A stretch of DNA of 6,924 bases from an uncultured Porphyromonadaceae bacterium (GCA_900547825.1 URII01000083.1:1-6924); one strand, 5' to 3'; shown: positions 1-6,924, numbered from the stretch's first letter. The notes: generated from the sequence alone by a model not told the origin. Numbers and translations: made by a program.

Positions 1-503
1 CCGGTACCTTCAACTGGGGGGTAACCATCACCACTGCTTACCTGCCGCTGGATAATACCGATTTCTTCAATACCGACCTCAACCTTGTGGACTGGCTCTG
101 CCAGTTCTCCGACGATTCAAGTGAGATTTATCTTAAAGGCTTTCTCGGCAAGATGCTTTTTTCGGGCGAGGAGGTTATGAAGAAAGCGTCGGTGCTGTCG
201 GGAGGTGAAAAGATGCGATGCATGATAGCCCGTATGATGCTCAAGGATGCCAACACTATGGTGCTCGATTCGCCCACCAACCATCTTGACCTCGAATCCA
301 TTCAGGCGTTCAACAACACTTTGCAGGCCTTCAAGGGTAATATCCTGATGGCCAGCCATGACCATGAGTTCATACAGACGGTGTGCAACCGCATCATAGA
401 ACTTACGCCCGGAGGCATTATCGACAAGATGATGGATTATGACGATTATATCACGGATGAGCGTGTGGCTGCGGCACGTGAGAAGCTCTATGGCCAGAAC
501 TGA
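1..503 (+). CDS. ABC-F family ATPase (EttA/YbiT-like), C-terminal part only
   Basis: This is the second ATP-binding domain and C-terminus of a soluble ABC-F ATPase, a family that binds the ribosomal E site and modulates translation rather than transporting anything. The frame is open from base 3, so the start lies outside the window; the first internal ATG (87) is not the start. The visible part opens at GTFNWGVTITTAYLP, just after where Walker A should be. The signature LSGGEKMR is at about 195-218, Walker B MVLDSPTNHLDLES at about 258-299, and the H-loop ASHDHEF at about 351-371. The residue after the Walker B aspartate is Ser (270-272) where most ABC ATPases have the catalytic Glu. The protein ends shortly after the ABC domain with a YDDYITDERV stretch and no long coiled coil, which fits the EttA/YbiT type and not Uup. 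The Dabb gene starts 31 bases downstream. Family assignment is firm; the exact subfamily and target are not. Confidence 0.9.
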   Translation, partial: GTFNWGVTITTAYLPLDNTDFFNTDLNLVDWLCQFSDDSSEIYLKGFLGKMLFSGEEVMKKASVLSGGEKMRCMIARMMLKDANTMVLDSPTNHLDLESIQAFNNTLQAFKGNILMASHDHEFIQTVCNRIIELTPGGIIDKMMDYDDYITDERVAAAREKLYGQN

Positions 504-534
504 ATCAATAATTAACCTTTTGCTATATTAAGTC

Positions 535-828
535 ATGGTAAAACATATTGTAATGTTCAAACTTTCGGGAACTGATGACGAACGGCGTCAGGTGGCCGAG
601 GCTTTCAAAAATGCGTTGCTCGCACTTCCGCAGCAGATTGATGTGCTGAGATCCATTGAAGTGGGAATTAACGAAAATCCTGCCGAATGCTGGGATGTGG
701 TGCTTACGGCGGTAGTCGACACCATGGAGGATGTGGCGGTATATGCCTGTCATCCTGCCCATGTGGCAGCCGCTTCATTGCTGGCCGGCCATAAGGAATG
801 CCGTGCCTGCGTGGATTACGAATTCTGA
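535..828 (+). CDS. Dabb (stress-responsive A/B barrel) domain protein
   Basis: A complete 97-residue small cytoplasmic protein with no signal peptide or membrane segment. It matches the Dabb family by its first strand VKHIVMFKL (residues 2-10), a helix with ALPQQI, the strand IEVGINENPAE (41-51), the central CHPAHVAAA motif (72-80) and the ending CRACVDYEF (89-97). Family members fold as a dimeric ferredoxin-like alpha-beta barrel. Some plant and bacterial relatives are stress-induced or act as small-molecule cyclases, but the role of the common Bacteroidales form is not established, so no reaction is assigned. The ATG at 535 is preceded by TATTAAGTC with no Shine-Dalgarno motif, as is usual for Bacteroidota. 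It lies 31 bases after the ABC-F stop and may be co-transcribed with it. A strong hairpin follows 39 bases after its stop. Confidence 0.88.
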   Translation: MVKHIVMFKLSGTDDERRQVAEAFKNALLALPQQIDVLRSIEVGINENPAECWDVVLTAVVDTMEDVAVYACHPAHVAAASLLAGHKECRACVDYEF

Positions 829-867
829 TATAGAAAAGAAGAGATAAGGTCCTCTTTTAAGAAGCAT

Positions 868-915
868 ATAGGTTCAGTATGGCGACTGGATAATGTCCGA
901 CCATACTGAACTTAT
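868..915 (+). terminator. Long inverted repeat, probable transcription terminator
   Basis: GTTCAGTATGG (872-882) pairs perfectly with CCATACTGAAC (901-911). Outside it, a G-T pair (871/912) and A-T, T-A and A-T pairs (870/913, 869/914, 868/915) extend the stem to 15 pairs. The 18-base loop can form a small inner GAC/GTC stem. T-rich bases (TTATTTTATATT, 912-923) follow on the plus strand. It sits between the Dabb stop and the broken trkH, which suits a terminator for the upstream unit. The T tract is interrupted, so it is not a textbook intrinsic terminator, and an operator or a small mobile palindrome is possible. Confidence 0.6.
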
Positions 916-955
916 TTTATATTCCGGTGTTTGCTGATATATAGATACGACTGAA

Positions 956-2320
956 TTGAGAAACAGGGATTACATACGGCGCATACTGCTTTGGACAAAT
1001 CCGATGAAGCTGATCACTTTCGGACGTGATATCACCAGTCTTCCGGAAAAGAATATTTTGCTGGGCTATCTGATCTACATGTTGGGCGGTTTTTTACTTC
1101 TCATGATTCCCGCTTCACGAACCGGAGAGATTGATTGGGTTGACAATCTGTTTACTGCTGTGTCGGCTGTATCAACTACCGGGCTTGCCACAATTGACAT
1201 TCCTGCATCATATACGACAGGGTGTGCTGCTGTTTCTGATACAGATAGGAGGTATCGGATATATGACAATGAGTTCCTACATTATATTTCGGATAACTCA
1301 TCATGCCGATTATACCCAACCGGTGATGGACAGATCTATTTCGCGTCCACGGGGCATGCAGCTACAGGATTTAGTGCGTAATATAATCCATTTTACATTT
1401 ATTCTGGAACTGTTAGGTTTCATATCGTTCTTTTTGCATTGTATGCAGCAGAGGCACCTATGCCCGGGTGGAATGCGTTATTTTTGTTGGTGTCATCGTT
1501 CTGTACGGCAGGGTTCAGTCCGTTCAGTGACTCTCTTTGCAGTTTCGCCAATAATTTATGGATAAATTCCACAGTGGCGATACTCAGCTATGCAGGTGCA
1601 ATGGGATTTATTGTCATAACAGATATCACGTATAAATTCAGCAGACGGGACTATAAATTGACATTCACAACCCGGGTCATACTTATTGTCACGGCTATAA
1701 TGACGGCTGTGGGTACATTGATACTTGCCTTCAGTCCTGTGATGAGAACGGGCAACTCCTTGGGTTACCGTTTGTTGCATTCATTTTTCCAGACTATGTC
1801 AGCCATGACAACCGTTGGGTTCAACACAGTTGATTTATCAATGCTCAAAGTGGGGCCCATACTGATATTTTCTCTTATCATGTTTGTGGGAGCTTCCCCG
1901 TCAGGCACCGGGGGTGGTGTGAAGTGTACATCGGTGTCGGCTGTATGGGGATTTGTCGTTTCCAGGCTCGGCATAAGGAGAAAAGTTACGTTTCTCGGCC
2001 GTGAGATACCTTATTACCGGGTTGAAAGCGCACTGACCAACATAATAGTCTACGGAGCAATGATATTCGCCGGATGTACGGTGCTTTCCTACAGTGAACC
2101 TTTCCGCCTTTCACAGATATTGTTTGAGGCAACATCAGCTATCGGTACAGTAGGACTCAGCACTGGTATTACTTCCGGTCTAAGCACAGCAGGAAAGATC
2201 ACAATAATAATTCTGATGTATGTGGGGCGTGTGGGTGTGATAACATTTGGAACCGCCCTTATAGGCAGGTTGCGTGAAAACAACAAGCATCCGCGGAAAA
2301 AGGCAGATCTTGTAGCATAG
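956..2320 (+). pseudogene. trkH: Broken TrkH/KtrB-type potassium channel subunit (two frameshifts)
   Basis: Membrane K+ translocating subunit of the Trk/Ktr superfamily, readable only in three pieces. Piece one (956 to about 1216) holds the first filter TTGLATIDI (Gly at 1181-1183). Piece two, in the next frame (about 1217-1435), reads GVLLFLIQIGGIGYMTMSS and an amphipathic loop. Piece three, back in the first frame (about 1436-2320), holds filter two CTAGFS (Gly 1511-1513), filter three TTVGFNT (Gly 1817-1819), the gating loop ASPSGTGGGVK, filter four GTVGLST (Gly 2153-2155) and GRVGVITFG. Restoring about 8 and 1 bases would give about 457 residues, normal for the short KtrB form without the N-terminal extension of the intact paralogue at 3060-4904. 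No ATG precedes the first conserved residues: the frame opens after a TGA at 935-937, with TTG at 956 or ATG at 1004 as candidate starts. It is probably inactive, unless the frameshifts are sequencing or assembly errors. Confidence 0.85.
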
Positions 2321-2348
2321 AGCTTCAAATGGTTAAATTACCGTATTC

Positions 2349-3044
2349 CTAAATTTCCTCTATACGGCGGAACAAGGTTTTATAGGCACTCTGTGTGCCG
2401 AAGCATACTACTATGTCGCCTTTCATGAACGTTTCAGAGCCCGAAGTAATGTCAAGTATTTCGGGCTTGTCATATTCCACGCCTATTATGTTCTTCCTTA
2501 ACGTAGGACGTGCGACGGCTATCAATGTCAGGCCGCAGTTGGGCCGGAATGATTCCGGATCGATATTTTCTCCGATCAGGCTTTCCGGTATCTCGAATTT
2601 CAGGATATAGCTGCTTTTGTCAACCTTCATTGATACTACCCGGGTGCCGAGTTCTATTTCCTGAGCCAGGTCTCTGGCGGCTCTTTGTTCCGGTTTCAGA
2701 ATCCGTTCTATACCGAATGCCTCAAGTATGGAATTGTGAATTTCGTCCATGGCACGGGCATATATATGCTGTACCTGAAGTTTTTTCAGTAATGCGACTA
2801 TTTTAAGGCTTGCACCGAAATTCTCACCAATAGCCACTATTACCATATCCACATTCTTCAATGGGAGCACAGATAACGCCGACTCATCCGTGGCGTCGAT
2901 TATATAGGCCGTTGAGATATAGTCCTTGATACCCTCTACAAGCGAAGGCTTTATATCGGCGCCAATCACCTCATGGCCCAATCCTGTGAGATCGATGGCG
3001 AGGTTGCGCCCGTAAATTCCGAGTCCGATTATTAAAAAACGCAT
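2349..3044 (-). CDS. trkA: TrkA-family potassium uptake regulatory subunit (single RCK protein)
   Basis: A complete 231-residue cytoplasmic gating subunit. It binds nucleotides (NAD(H) or ATP/ADP in this family) and forms a ring under the TrkH channel. The N-terminal RCK Rossmann fold (about 1-125) begins MRFLIIGLGIYGRNLA, with the GxGxxG loop at residues 7-12 and an acidic residue ending strand two (Asp30 in ADIKP), the position that contacts the nucleotide ribose. DATDE near residue 50 is also typical. The C-terminal RCK_C domain (about 140-231) ends with the usual FMKGDIVVCFG strand. Length and single-RCK layout are like KtrA, half the size of E. coli TrkA. The ATG at 3044 is adopted because the Rossmann strand begins at once; no Shine-Dalgarno motif is seen. 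It starts 15 bases after the trkH stop on the same strand, so the two are almost certainly co-transcribed and form one transporter. Its 3' end faces the broken trkH, with only 28 bases between their stop codons. Confidence 0.95.
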   Translation of the reverse strand: MRFLIIGLGIYGRNLAIDLTGLGHEVIGADIKPSLVEGIKDYISTAYIIDATDESALSVLPLKNVDMVIVAIGENFGASLKIVALLKKLQVQHIYARAMDEIHNSILEAFGIERILKPEQRAARDLAQEIELGTRVVSMKVDKSSYILKFEIPESLIGENIDPESFRPNCGLTLIAVARPTLRKNIIGVEYDKPEILDITSGSETFMKGDIVVCFGTQSAYKTLFRRIEEI

Positions 3045-3059
3045 ATGCAGATGTTCGGG

Positions 3060-4904
3060 TTAATTTATTATCAAATCGTCAGTTGGATAGCGGTAGGCGT
3101 CACCACGGTTGTTGCGTGCGAAACCCATGAGAATCGACAGCACGCCTACGCGTCCGAGAAACATGGCTGTGCATACAACTATTTTAGAAGGATCACTCAG
3201 TTGCTGTGTTATGCCAAGTGAGGATCCCACGGTAAATACAGCTGAACAGGCTTCGAAAACCAATTCTTTTACTCCGATATTGGGTTCAAGGGCTATGAGG
3301 GTGCCGGTGTATGTCAGAAAAATTATCACGGAAAGGGACAGGATGGCATTGGCTCTGCGCATTGATCCGGATGAGATTGTGCGTTTGAAAGCGGTTATGT
3401 CACGGCGTCCGGTAATAAATGTACGGATATTCAGCAACATGGCGGCAAAGGTGTTCACTTTCATACCTCCGGCAGTGGATTGTGCGGATCCTCCTATCCA
3501 CATAAGAGCCATGATTATCAGTAATGTAAGCGGCATGAAACCGGCAGGATTGACTGATGAGAACCCTGCACTGCGTGGTGTGACTGAATTGAACACCGAC
3601 TGGATTATTTTTTTGTCAAGGGGCATTCCTGAAAGTGAATTGCCATATTCAAGAATGAAGAATGCCACAGCACCTATGACAAACAGAGATATGAATGTTA
3701 TCAATACTATCTTGGTGTTCATGCTCCAGATATGCACTATGTTTCCTCCTGGCCGGTGAAGAAGACGGCGAAAGTATGTGACGATGGCATCCTTGAAATT
3801 CACCAGTAAAGGAAAGCCGATGCTGCCAGCCATTATTATCAGGCTCATGGCAAGATAAAACGACTGATGTCCGTAAAGCAACAGCGGATTGGACAAGCCA
3901 TAGCTTATTGTGGAGAATCCGGCATTACAAAATGCCGAAAGGGAATGAAACAGCGAGAAAATTATCTCCTCAGATAGTGTCATCATCAGCTCTCCGTGTA
4001 TACTCGTCCATATGAGCGCCGCCCCGGAAATCTCTATCACCACGGAAAAGACCAGTATGTAGAGCAGGGTGGGTATCAGTTTGTTGAACGATTTTGTATA
4101 CACCACATCGCGGATCATCATCTGGCTGTATATCGATGTGTTGCCGGTAAAGAAGATAGCGAAAAAACTGGTGAAGGTAAGCACTCCAAGTCCGCCTATC
4201 TGTATGAGCAGTGCAAGCATGAGTATTCCCAAAGGCGTGAATGTAGTGGGTAAGTCGATGGTTGTCAGGCCTGTGATACATACCGCACTTGTCGCCACAA
4301 ACAGTGAGTCAATATATTCGATTGGATGGTAGGTGCATTTGGGAAGCATAAGCAGGAAGGATCCTATCAGAATGAATATCAGGAAACTGCCGGACAGCAT
4401 CAGCGCAGGATTGGTCCGCTGGCCCATGAGGAGCATTATCCCATAGCTCAGCTCTACCACAGCATAGGCGGCAAGCACTGAAAAAAGGAATATGTCACTG
4501 TAGAGGATTCTTTCCAGAACCGGTATCCACGGATGGATAGGATGAGGATAGACAAGGGGCAGAACAGTGACCAGCATCATTATGTCCACTGCCCATTTCA
4601 GAAATCGTGAATCCCGTATATTGGCCTTAAACCTAAGGGTGATGTTGAAAAGTATGTTGATCAGAAAAACGGCCTGACTGATTCTGAGCACAGCCATTCC
4701 TTTGCTGTAACCGGAGGGAGAGATATCGTATCCGGCCATTATGGTCAGGCATATCAGTGTGGCGATTGAGGCTATGAATGTGAGTATCCTGAACGCTGTG
4801 CCTAAAAAGGCAATCGTGCCGGCGAATCTGCGACGGCCCCGGTCAAACCTTTCAAGGGCTTTTTTTAACGCGGAGGTAATATCAGGGTAACGGCTTACGG
4901 ACAT
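3060..4904 (-). CDS. trkH: TrkH-family potassium uptake protein, long form
   Basis: A complete 614-residue inner-membrane K+ channel subunit. The fold is four membrane-pore-membrane repeats around one pore. The four filter loops are visible with their key glycines: ITGLTTI (Gly212), CNAGFST (Gly329), RSAGFSS (Gly447) and FTVGSSLG (Gly560). The flexible gating loop GGSAQSTAGGMK (471-482) below the third pore helix is intact, as is GRVGVLSIL near the end. About 170 residues precede the first repeat: a basic cytoplasmic start (RFDRGRRRF) and several hydrophobic segments between about 30 and 165. This makes it longer than the KtrB or E. coli TrkH forms and resembles long TrkH proteins of Bacteroidota. 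The start is ATG at 4904, 30 bases after the ABC-F stop, without a Shine-Dalgarno motif. trkA follows 15 bases downstream and supplies the gating subunit. Coupling ion (H+ or Na+) cannot be read from the sequence. Confidence 0.95.
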   Translation of the reverse strand: MSVSRYPDITSALKKALERFDRGRRRFAGTIAFLGTAFRILTFIASIATLICLTIMAGYDISPSGYSKGMAVLRISQAVFLINILFNITLRFKANIRDSRFLKWAVDIMMLVTVLPLVYPHPIHPWIPVLERILYSDIFLFSVLAAYAVVELSYGIMLLMGQRTNPALMLSGSFLIFILIGSFLLMLPKCTYHPIEYIDSLFVATSAVCITGLTTIDLPTTFTPLGILMLALLIQIGGLGVLTFTSFFAIFFTGNTSIYSQMMIRDVVYTKSFNKLIPTLLYILVFSVVIEISGAALIWTSIHGELMMTLSEEIIFSLFHSLSAFCNAGFSTISYGLSNPLLLYGHQSFYLAMSLIIMAGSIGFPLLVNFKDAIVTYFRRLLHRPGGNIVHIWSMNTKIVLITFISLFVIGAVAFFILEYGNSLSGMPLDKKIIQSVFNSVTPRSAGFSSVNPAGFMPLTLLIIMALMWIGGSAQSTAGGMKVNTFAAMLLNIRTFITGRRDITAFKRTISSGSMRRANAILSLSVIIFLTYTGTLIALEPNIGVKELVFEACSAVFTVGSSLGITQQLSDPSKIVVCTAMFLGRVGVLSILMGFARNNRGDAYRYPTDDLIIN

Positions 4905-4934
4905 GTAATTGTGTTCAGTTGTTGATTTTGTCCG

Positions 4935-6924
4935 TCATTCTTTTTCGGACAGTTCCAACCATCGCATTTCTTTTTCATCGATTATACGGTTCAGTTCTTC
5001 GTAACGTGCGGAAAGTTTCGCTATATCCGAAATAGTTTCGCCGCTTGAGAACAGGGCGCTTAATTCGTTCCGCTCAGCAGTGAGAAGATCGATCTCCGAG
5101 GTGAGCGCATTATATTCCTGACGTTCTTTGAATGACATCCGTTCTTTTCGCGGCGCCTTGGGCTTTACGGATTGACTGGTGGAAGAGGTGGCTTTTGCAT
5201 CTTTGTCGGTGCGATCCTGCTCCTTGACCCATTTTCGGTATTCGCTGTAGGTTCCTGGAAAGTCTTTTACTATACCGTCGCCCTGGAATACGAACAAGTG
5301 ATCCACAATGCTGTCGAGAAAAAACCGGTCGTGAGAAATGACTATCAGGCAACCTTTGTAATCCCTGAGGTATTCTTCGAGAAGACCGAGTGTAACAATG
5401 TCAAGGTCATTGGTGGGTTCGTCAAGTATCAGGAAATTGGGCGAACGCATCAGCACTGTGGCGAGGTGCAACCGGCAAAGTTCGCCGCCGCTCAGATTCT
5501 CCACATATTTAAGCTGATCGGCCGGAGGAAAAAGGAAATGGTTTAGAAACTGCATCGGTGACATACGGCGCTTTTCATCGAGCACAATATCTTCGGCGAT
5601 ATCAGTAACTACATCGATAACTTTTGCGCCGGGTTTGAAGCTTATGCCATCCTGACTGTAATAGCCGAATTTGACCGTTTCACCTATATCCCATGAGCCG
5701 GAATCGGGCTGTACAAGGCCGAGAAGCATTTTTATGAAAGTGGATTTTCCCACTCCGTTGCGTCCTATTATGCCTACTTTCTCGTATCGGGCAAAGATGT
5801 AGCTGAAATCATCGAGGACTTTTTTATCACCCCATGACTTTGACACTTTTTTGGCCTCGAATATTTTGTTGCCGATGTATGATGAACTTACATCAAGGCT
5901 TACATTCCGTTCCGTATAATCTGCCTTTGAACGTTCCTTGAGGTCGTAGAAAGAGTCGATGCGGAATTTTGCTTTTCCGGCACGTGCTTGAGGCTGACGG
6001 CTCATCCATTCCTGCTCACGGCGCAAGGTGTTGCGCACTTTTGCGAGCTCTCCGGTAAGGGCCTCTATACGTTCGTTGCGCCGGCGCAGATAATAATCAT
6101 AGTTACCTTCGTGAATAAATATTTCCGTGCGGTCGATCTCCATTATCTTGTTGCAAACGCGATCCAGAAAATAGCGGTCATGCGATACGGTGATCACGAT
6201 TCCCGAAAAAGAGTTTAAATAATCTTCCAAAATCGTAAGTGTGGGAATATCAAGATTATTTCCCGCCTCGTCAAACAAAAGAACATTTGCATTTTCGGCA
6301 AGTACGCCAAGAAGATGCAGCCTTCTCTTCTCTCCGCCCGAAAGTTTACCTATCGGAGCATACTGCATATCAGGAGTAAACAAAAAACGCTCCAACAACG
6401 CTGACGCACTGATTTTTCCTTCTCGTGTCGTAATATATTCTGCAATATCTTTCACATAATCGATCACTCTTTGAGAAGGATCCATCTCTTGTTCTTCCTG
6501 TGCAAAATATCCGATCTTGATCGTTTCTCCGATCTCAATGTTTCCACTGTCCGGAATCACCTGTCCCGCGATCATTTTCATAAGAGTTGATTTTCCGCAT
6601 CCATTTGGTCCTATGATTCCAAGTCTTTGATTTTTTAACACAATATAACTGAAATCATCCAGAATCTTCTTCTCCCCAAAACGCTTGCTGACATGATGAA
6701 GTTCGATCGTCTTTTTCCCCATTCTGGTTTCTACCGAATCAAGTTCTACTGTTTGATCTTTTATCGGAGTATTTCCGTTTTTCAGTTGTTCAAGACGCTC
6801 CAGTCTCGCTCTTTGTTTCGTTGTTCTGGCACGACACCCGCGTTTCGCCCATTCAAGTTCCATTCTCAAAACACTCTGTCTCTTTCGTTCAGATGCTGAT
6901 TCCATCTCTTCTCTTTGTGCCTTC
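4935..6924 (-). CDS. uup: Uup-type ABC-F ATPase, 5'-partial and chimeric reading frame
   Basis: Soluble ABC-F ATPase of the Uup type, which acts on ribosomes or branched DNA in studied species. The frame is open to the window edge: six sense codons (KAQREE) precede the ATG at 6905, which lies inside the inter-domain linker and is not the start. Counting from that Met, the order is: linker ELEWAKRGCRARTTKQRAR (17-35); an ABC domain with Walker A GPNGCGKST (99-107), LSGGE (188-192), Walker B LLFDEAGNN (209-217) and SHDRYF (241-246); then a second linker (EQEWMSRQPQARAGKAKFR, 297-315); a further ABC domain with GRNGVGKST (381-389), LSGGE (471-475), LILDEPTND (492-500) and SHDRFF (524-529); and a charged C-terminal coiled coil (about 586-656). 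A Uup protein should have only one linker between two ABC domains. Here an ABC2-type domain runs straight into the region that follows ABC1, so the frame is a fusion of two proteins near residue 250. The part from 4935 to about 6150 is ordinary Bacteroidales Uup. trkH follows 30 bases downstream. Confidence 0.88.
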   Translation of the reverse strand, partial: KAQREEMESASERKRQSVLRMELEWAKRGCRARTTKQRARLERLEQLKNGNTPIKDQTVELDSVETRMGKKTIELHHVSKRFGEKKILDDFSYIVLKNQRLGIIGPNGCGKSTLMKMIAGQVIPDSGNIEIGETIKIGYFAQEEQEMDPSQRVIDYVKDIAEYITTREGKISASALLERFLFTPDMQYAPIGKLSGGEKRRLHLLGVLAENANVLLFDEAGNNLDIPTLTILEDYLNSFSGIVITVSHDRYFLDRVCNKIMEIDRTEIFIHEGNYDYYLRRRNERIEALTGELAKVRNTLRREQEWMSRQPQARAGKAKFRIDSFYDLKERSKADYTERNVSLDVSSSYIGNKIFEAKKVSKSWGDKKVLDDFSYIFARYEKVGIIGRNGVGKSTFIKMLLGLVQPDSGSWDIGETVKFGYYSQDGISFKPGAKVIDVVTDIAEDIVLDEKRRMSPMQFLNHFLFPPADQLKYVENLSGGELCRLHLATVLMRSPNFLILDEPTNDLDIVTLGLLEEYLRDYKGCLIVISHDRFFLDSIVDHLFVFQGDGIVKDFPGTYSEYRKWVKEQDRTDKDAKATSSTSQSVKPKAPRKERMSFKERQEYNALTSEIDLLTAERNELSALFSSGETISDIAKLSARYEELNRIIDEKEMRWLELSEKE
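6150..6185 (-). other. Chimera junction within the ABC-F H-switch motif
   Basis: These bases encode SHDRYFLDRVCN, a stretch conserved at the end of nearly every ABC-F ATPase domain. On the 6924 side the protein reads like a Clostridia Uup ABC2 domain (LTILEDYLNSFSGIVITV); on the 4935 side it continues like a Bacteroidales sequence after ABC1 (NKIMEIDRTEIFIHEGNYDYYL). The exact crossover cannot be placed because both parents would share this motif. The boundary is seen from domain order plus codon and GC change; the parentage is inferred from memory of the families. Confidence 0.7.
6186..6924 (-). other. Segment of apparently foreign (Clostridia-like) origin
   Basis: Hand counts over eleven 60-base rows from 6241 to 6900 give about 42% GC, against about 50% over eleven rows sampled from 5161-5640 and 5941-6120. 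Arginine is often AGA here (for example in ERKRQSVLR and ARTTKQRARL), while CGT, CGC and CGG dominate in the adjoining Bacteroidales part. The encoded linker and ABC2 domain (GIIGPNGCGKSTLMKMIAG, GYFAQEEQEMDPSQRVIDYV) match my memory of Lachnospiraceae Uup proteins. The segment reaches the window edge, so its other end is unseen. Confidence 0.6.

Noticed and set aside
926..956. Possible Bacteroidales promoter with TTTG at 930-933 before the broken trkH
   Set aside because: The required TA two bases before TTTG is absent and no paired -33 TTTG at suitable spacing is clear.
1131..1565. Separate overlapping small genes instead of one broken trkH
   Set aside because: The three overlapping frames together reproduce TrkH in the correct order with all four filter loops, so they are pieces of a single gene.
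956..2320. Programmed ribosomal frameshifting in trkH
   Set aside because: Two shifts in opposite directions, no clear slippery heptamer or pseudoknot, and an apparent 8-base length loss all fit decay better.
2341..2367. CCGTAT and ATACGG as a possible bidirectional terminator between the convergent genes
   Set aside because: Only six pairs with a 15-base loop, no T tract, and partly inside the trkA coding region.
3109..3759. 216-codon open frame on the plus strand
   Set aside because: It lies wholly antisense to the clear trkH gene and its translation shows no recognisable domain; it is an opposite-strand shadow.
5172..5546. 124-codon open frame on the plus strand with a hydrophobic start
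   Set aside because: Antisense to conserved ABC-F motifs (LILDEPTND and SHDRFF are encoded on the other strand), so it is not supported as a gene.

Overview
The window looks like a piece of a Bacteroidales genome (gut Bacteroidota; family not resolvable from sequence alone). The basis is the style of the ABC-F and Dabb proteins, starts without Shine-Dalgarno motifs, and close to 50% GC in most of what I counted. This rests on remembered family resemblance, not on a search. No CRISPR array, RNA gene, insertion sequence or new defence-type system is visible. The content is mostly housekeeping, with two anomalies: a broken potassium channel gene and a chimeric ABC-F gene.

Layout. Bases 1-503 (+) are the C-terminal part of an ABC-F ATPase of the EttA/YbiT kind. 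Bases 535-828 (+) encode a complete 97-residue Dabb (stress-responsive A/B barrel) protein. A strong hairpin at 868-915 follows it and probably ends its transcript. Bases 956-2320 (+) hold a short, KtrB-like TrkH potassium channel gene. All four selectivity-filter glycines are still encoded, but the frame is broken twice, near 1217-1235 and near 1431-1438. On the minus strand, and convergent with it, lie trkA (2349-3044), a 614-residue trkH (3060-4904) and a Uup-type ABC-F gene (4935 to the window end). These three are 15 and 30 bases apart, which suggests one transcription unit read from the ABC-F gene towards trkA.

Function. TrkH is the membrane K+ channel subunit and TrkA the cytoplasmic nucleotide-binding RCK subunit that gates it, so bases 2349-4904 form a complete two-component K+ uptake system. 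The broken trkH copy opposite them may once have shared the same TrkA. The two ABC-F proteins are soluble ribosome-associated ATPases unrelated to transport.

Main anomaly. The reading frame of 4935-6924 joins two different proteins. Bases 4935 to about 6150 encode a Bacteroidales-type linker, second ABC domain and C-terminal coiled coil. Bases from about 6185 to 6924 encode the inter-domain linker and second ABC domain of what looks like a Clostridia/Lachnospiraceae Uup-type protein, with different codon habits and lower GC (about 42% against 50% in rows I counted by hand). The join falls in the conserved SHDRYFLDRV switch motif. It connects an ABC2 domain to the point where an ABC1 domain should end. 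An assembly chimera at a contig end is the likelier reading; a real recombinant with three ABC domains is the alternative. The frame stays open to base 6924, so the start is not in the window.
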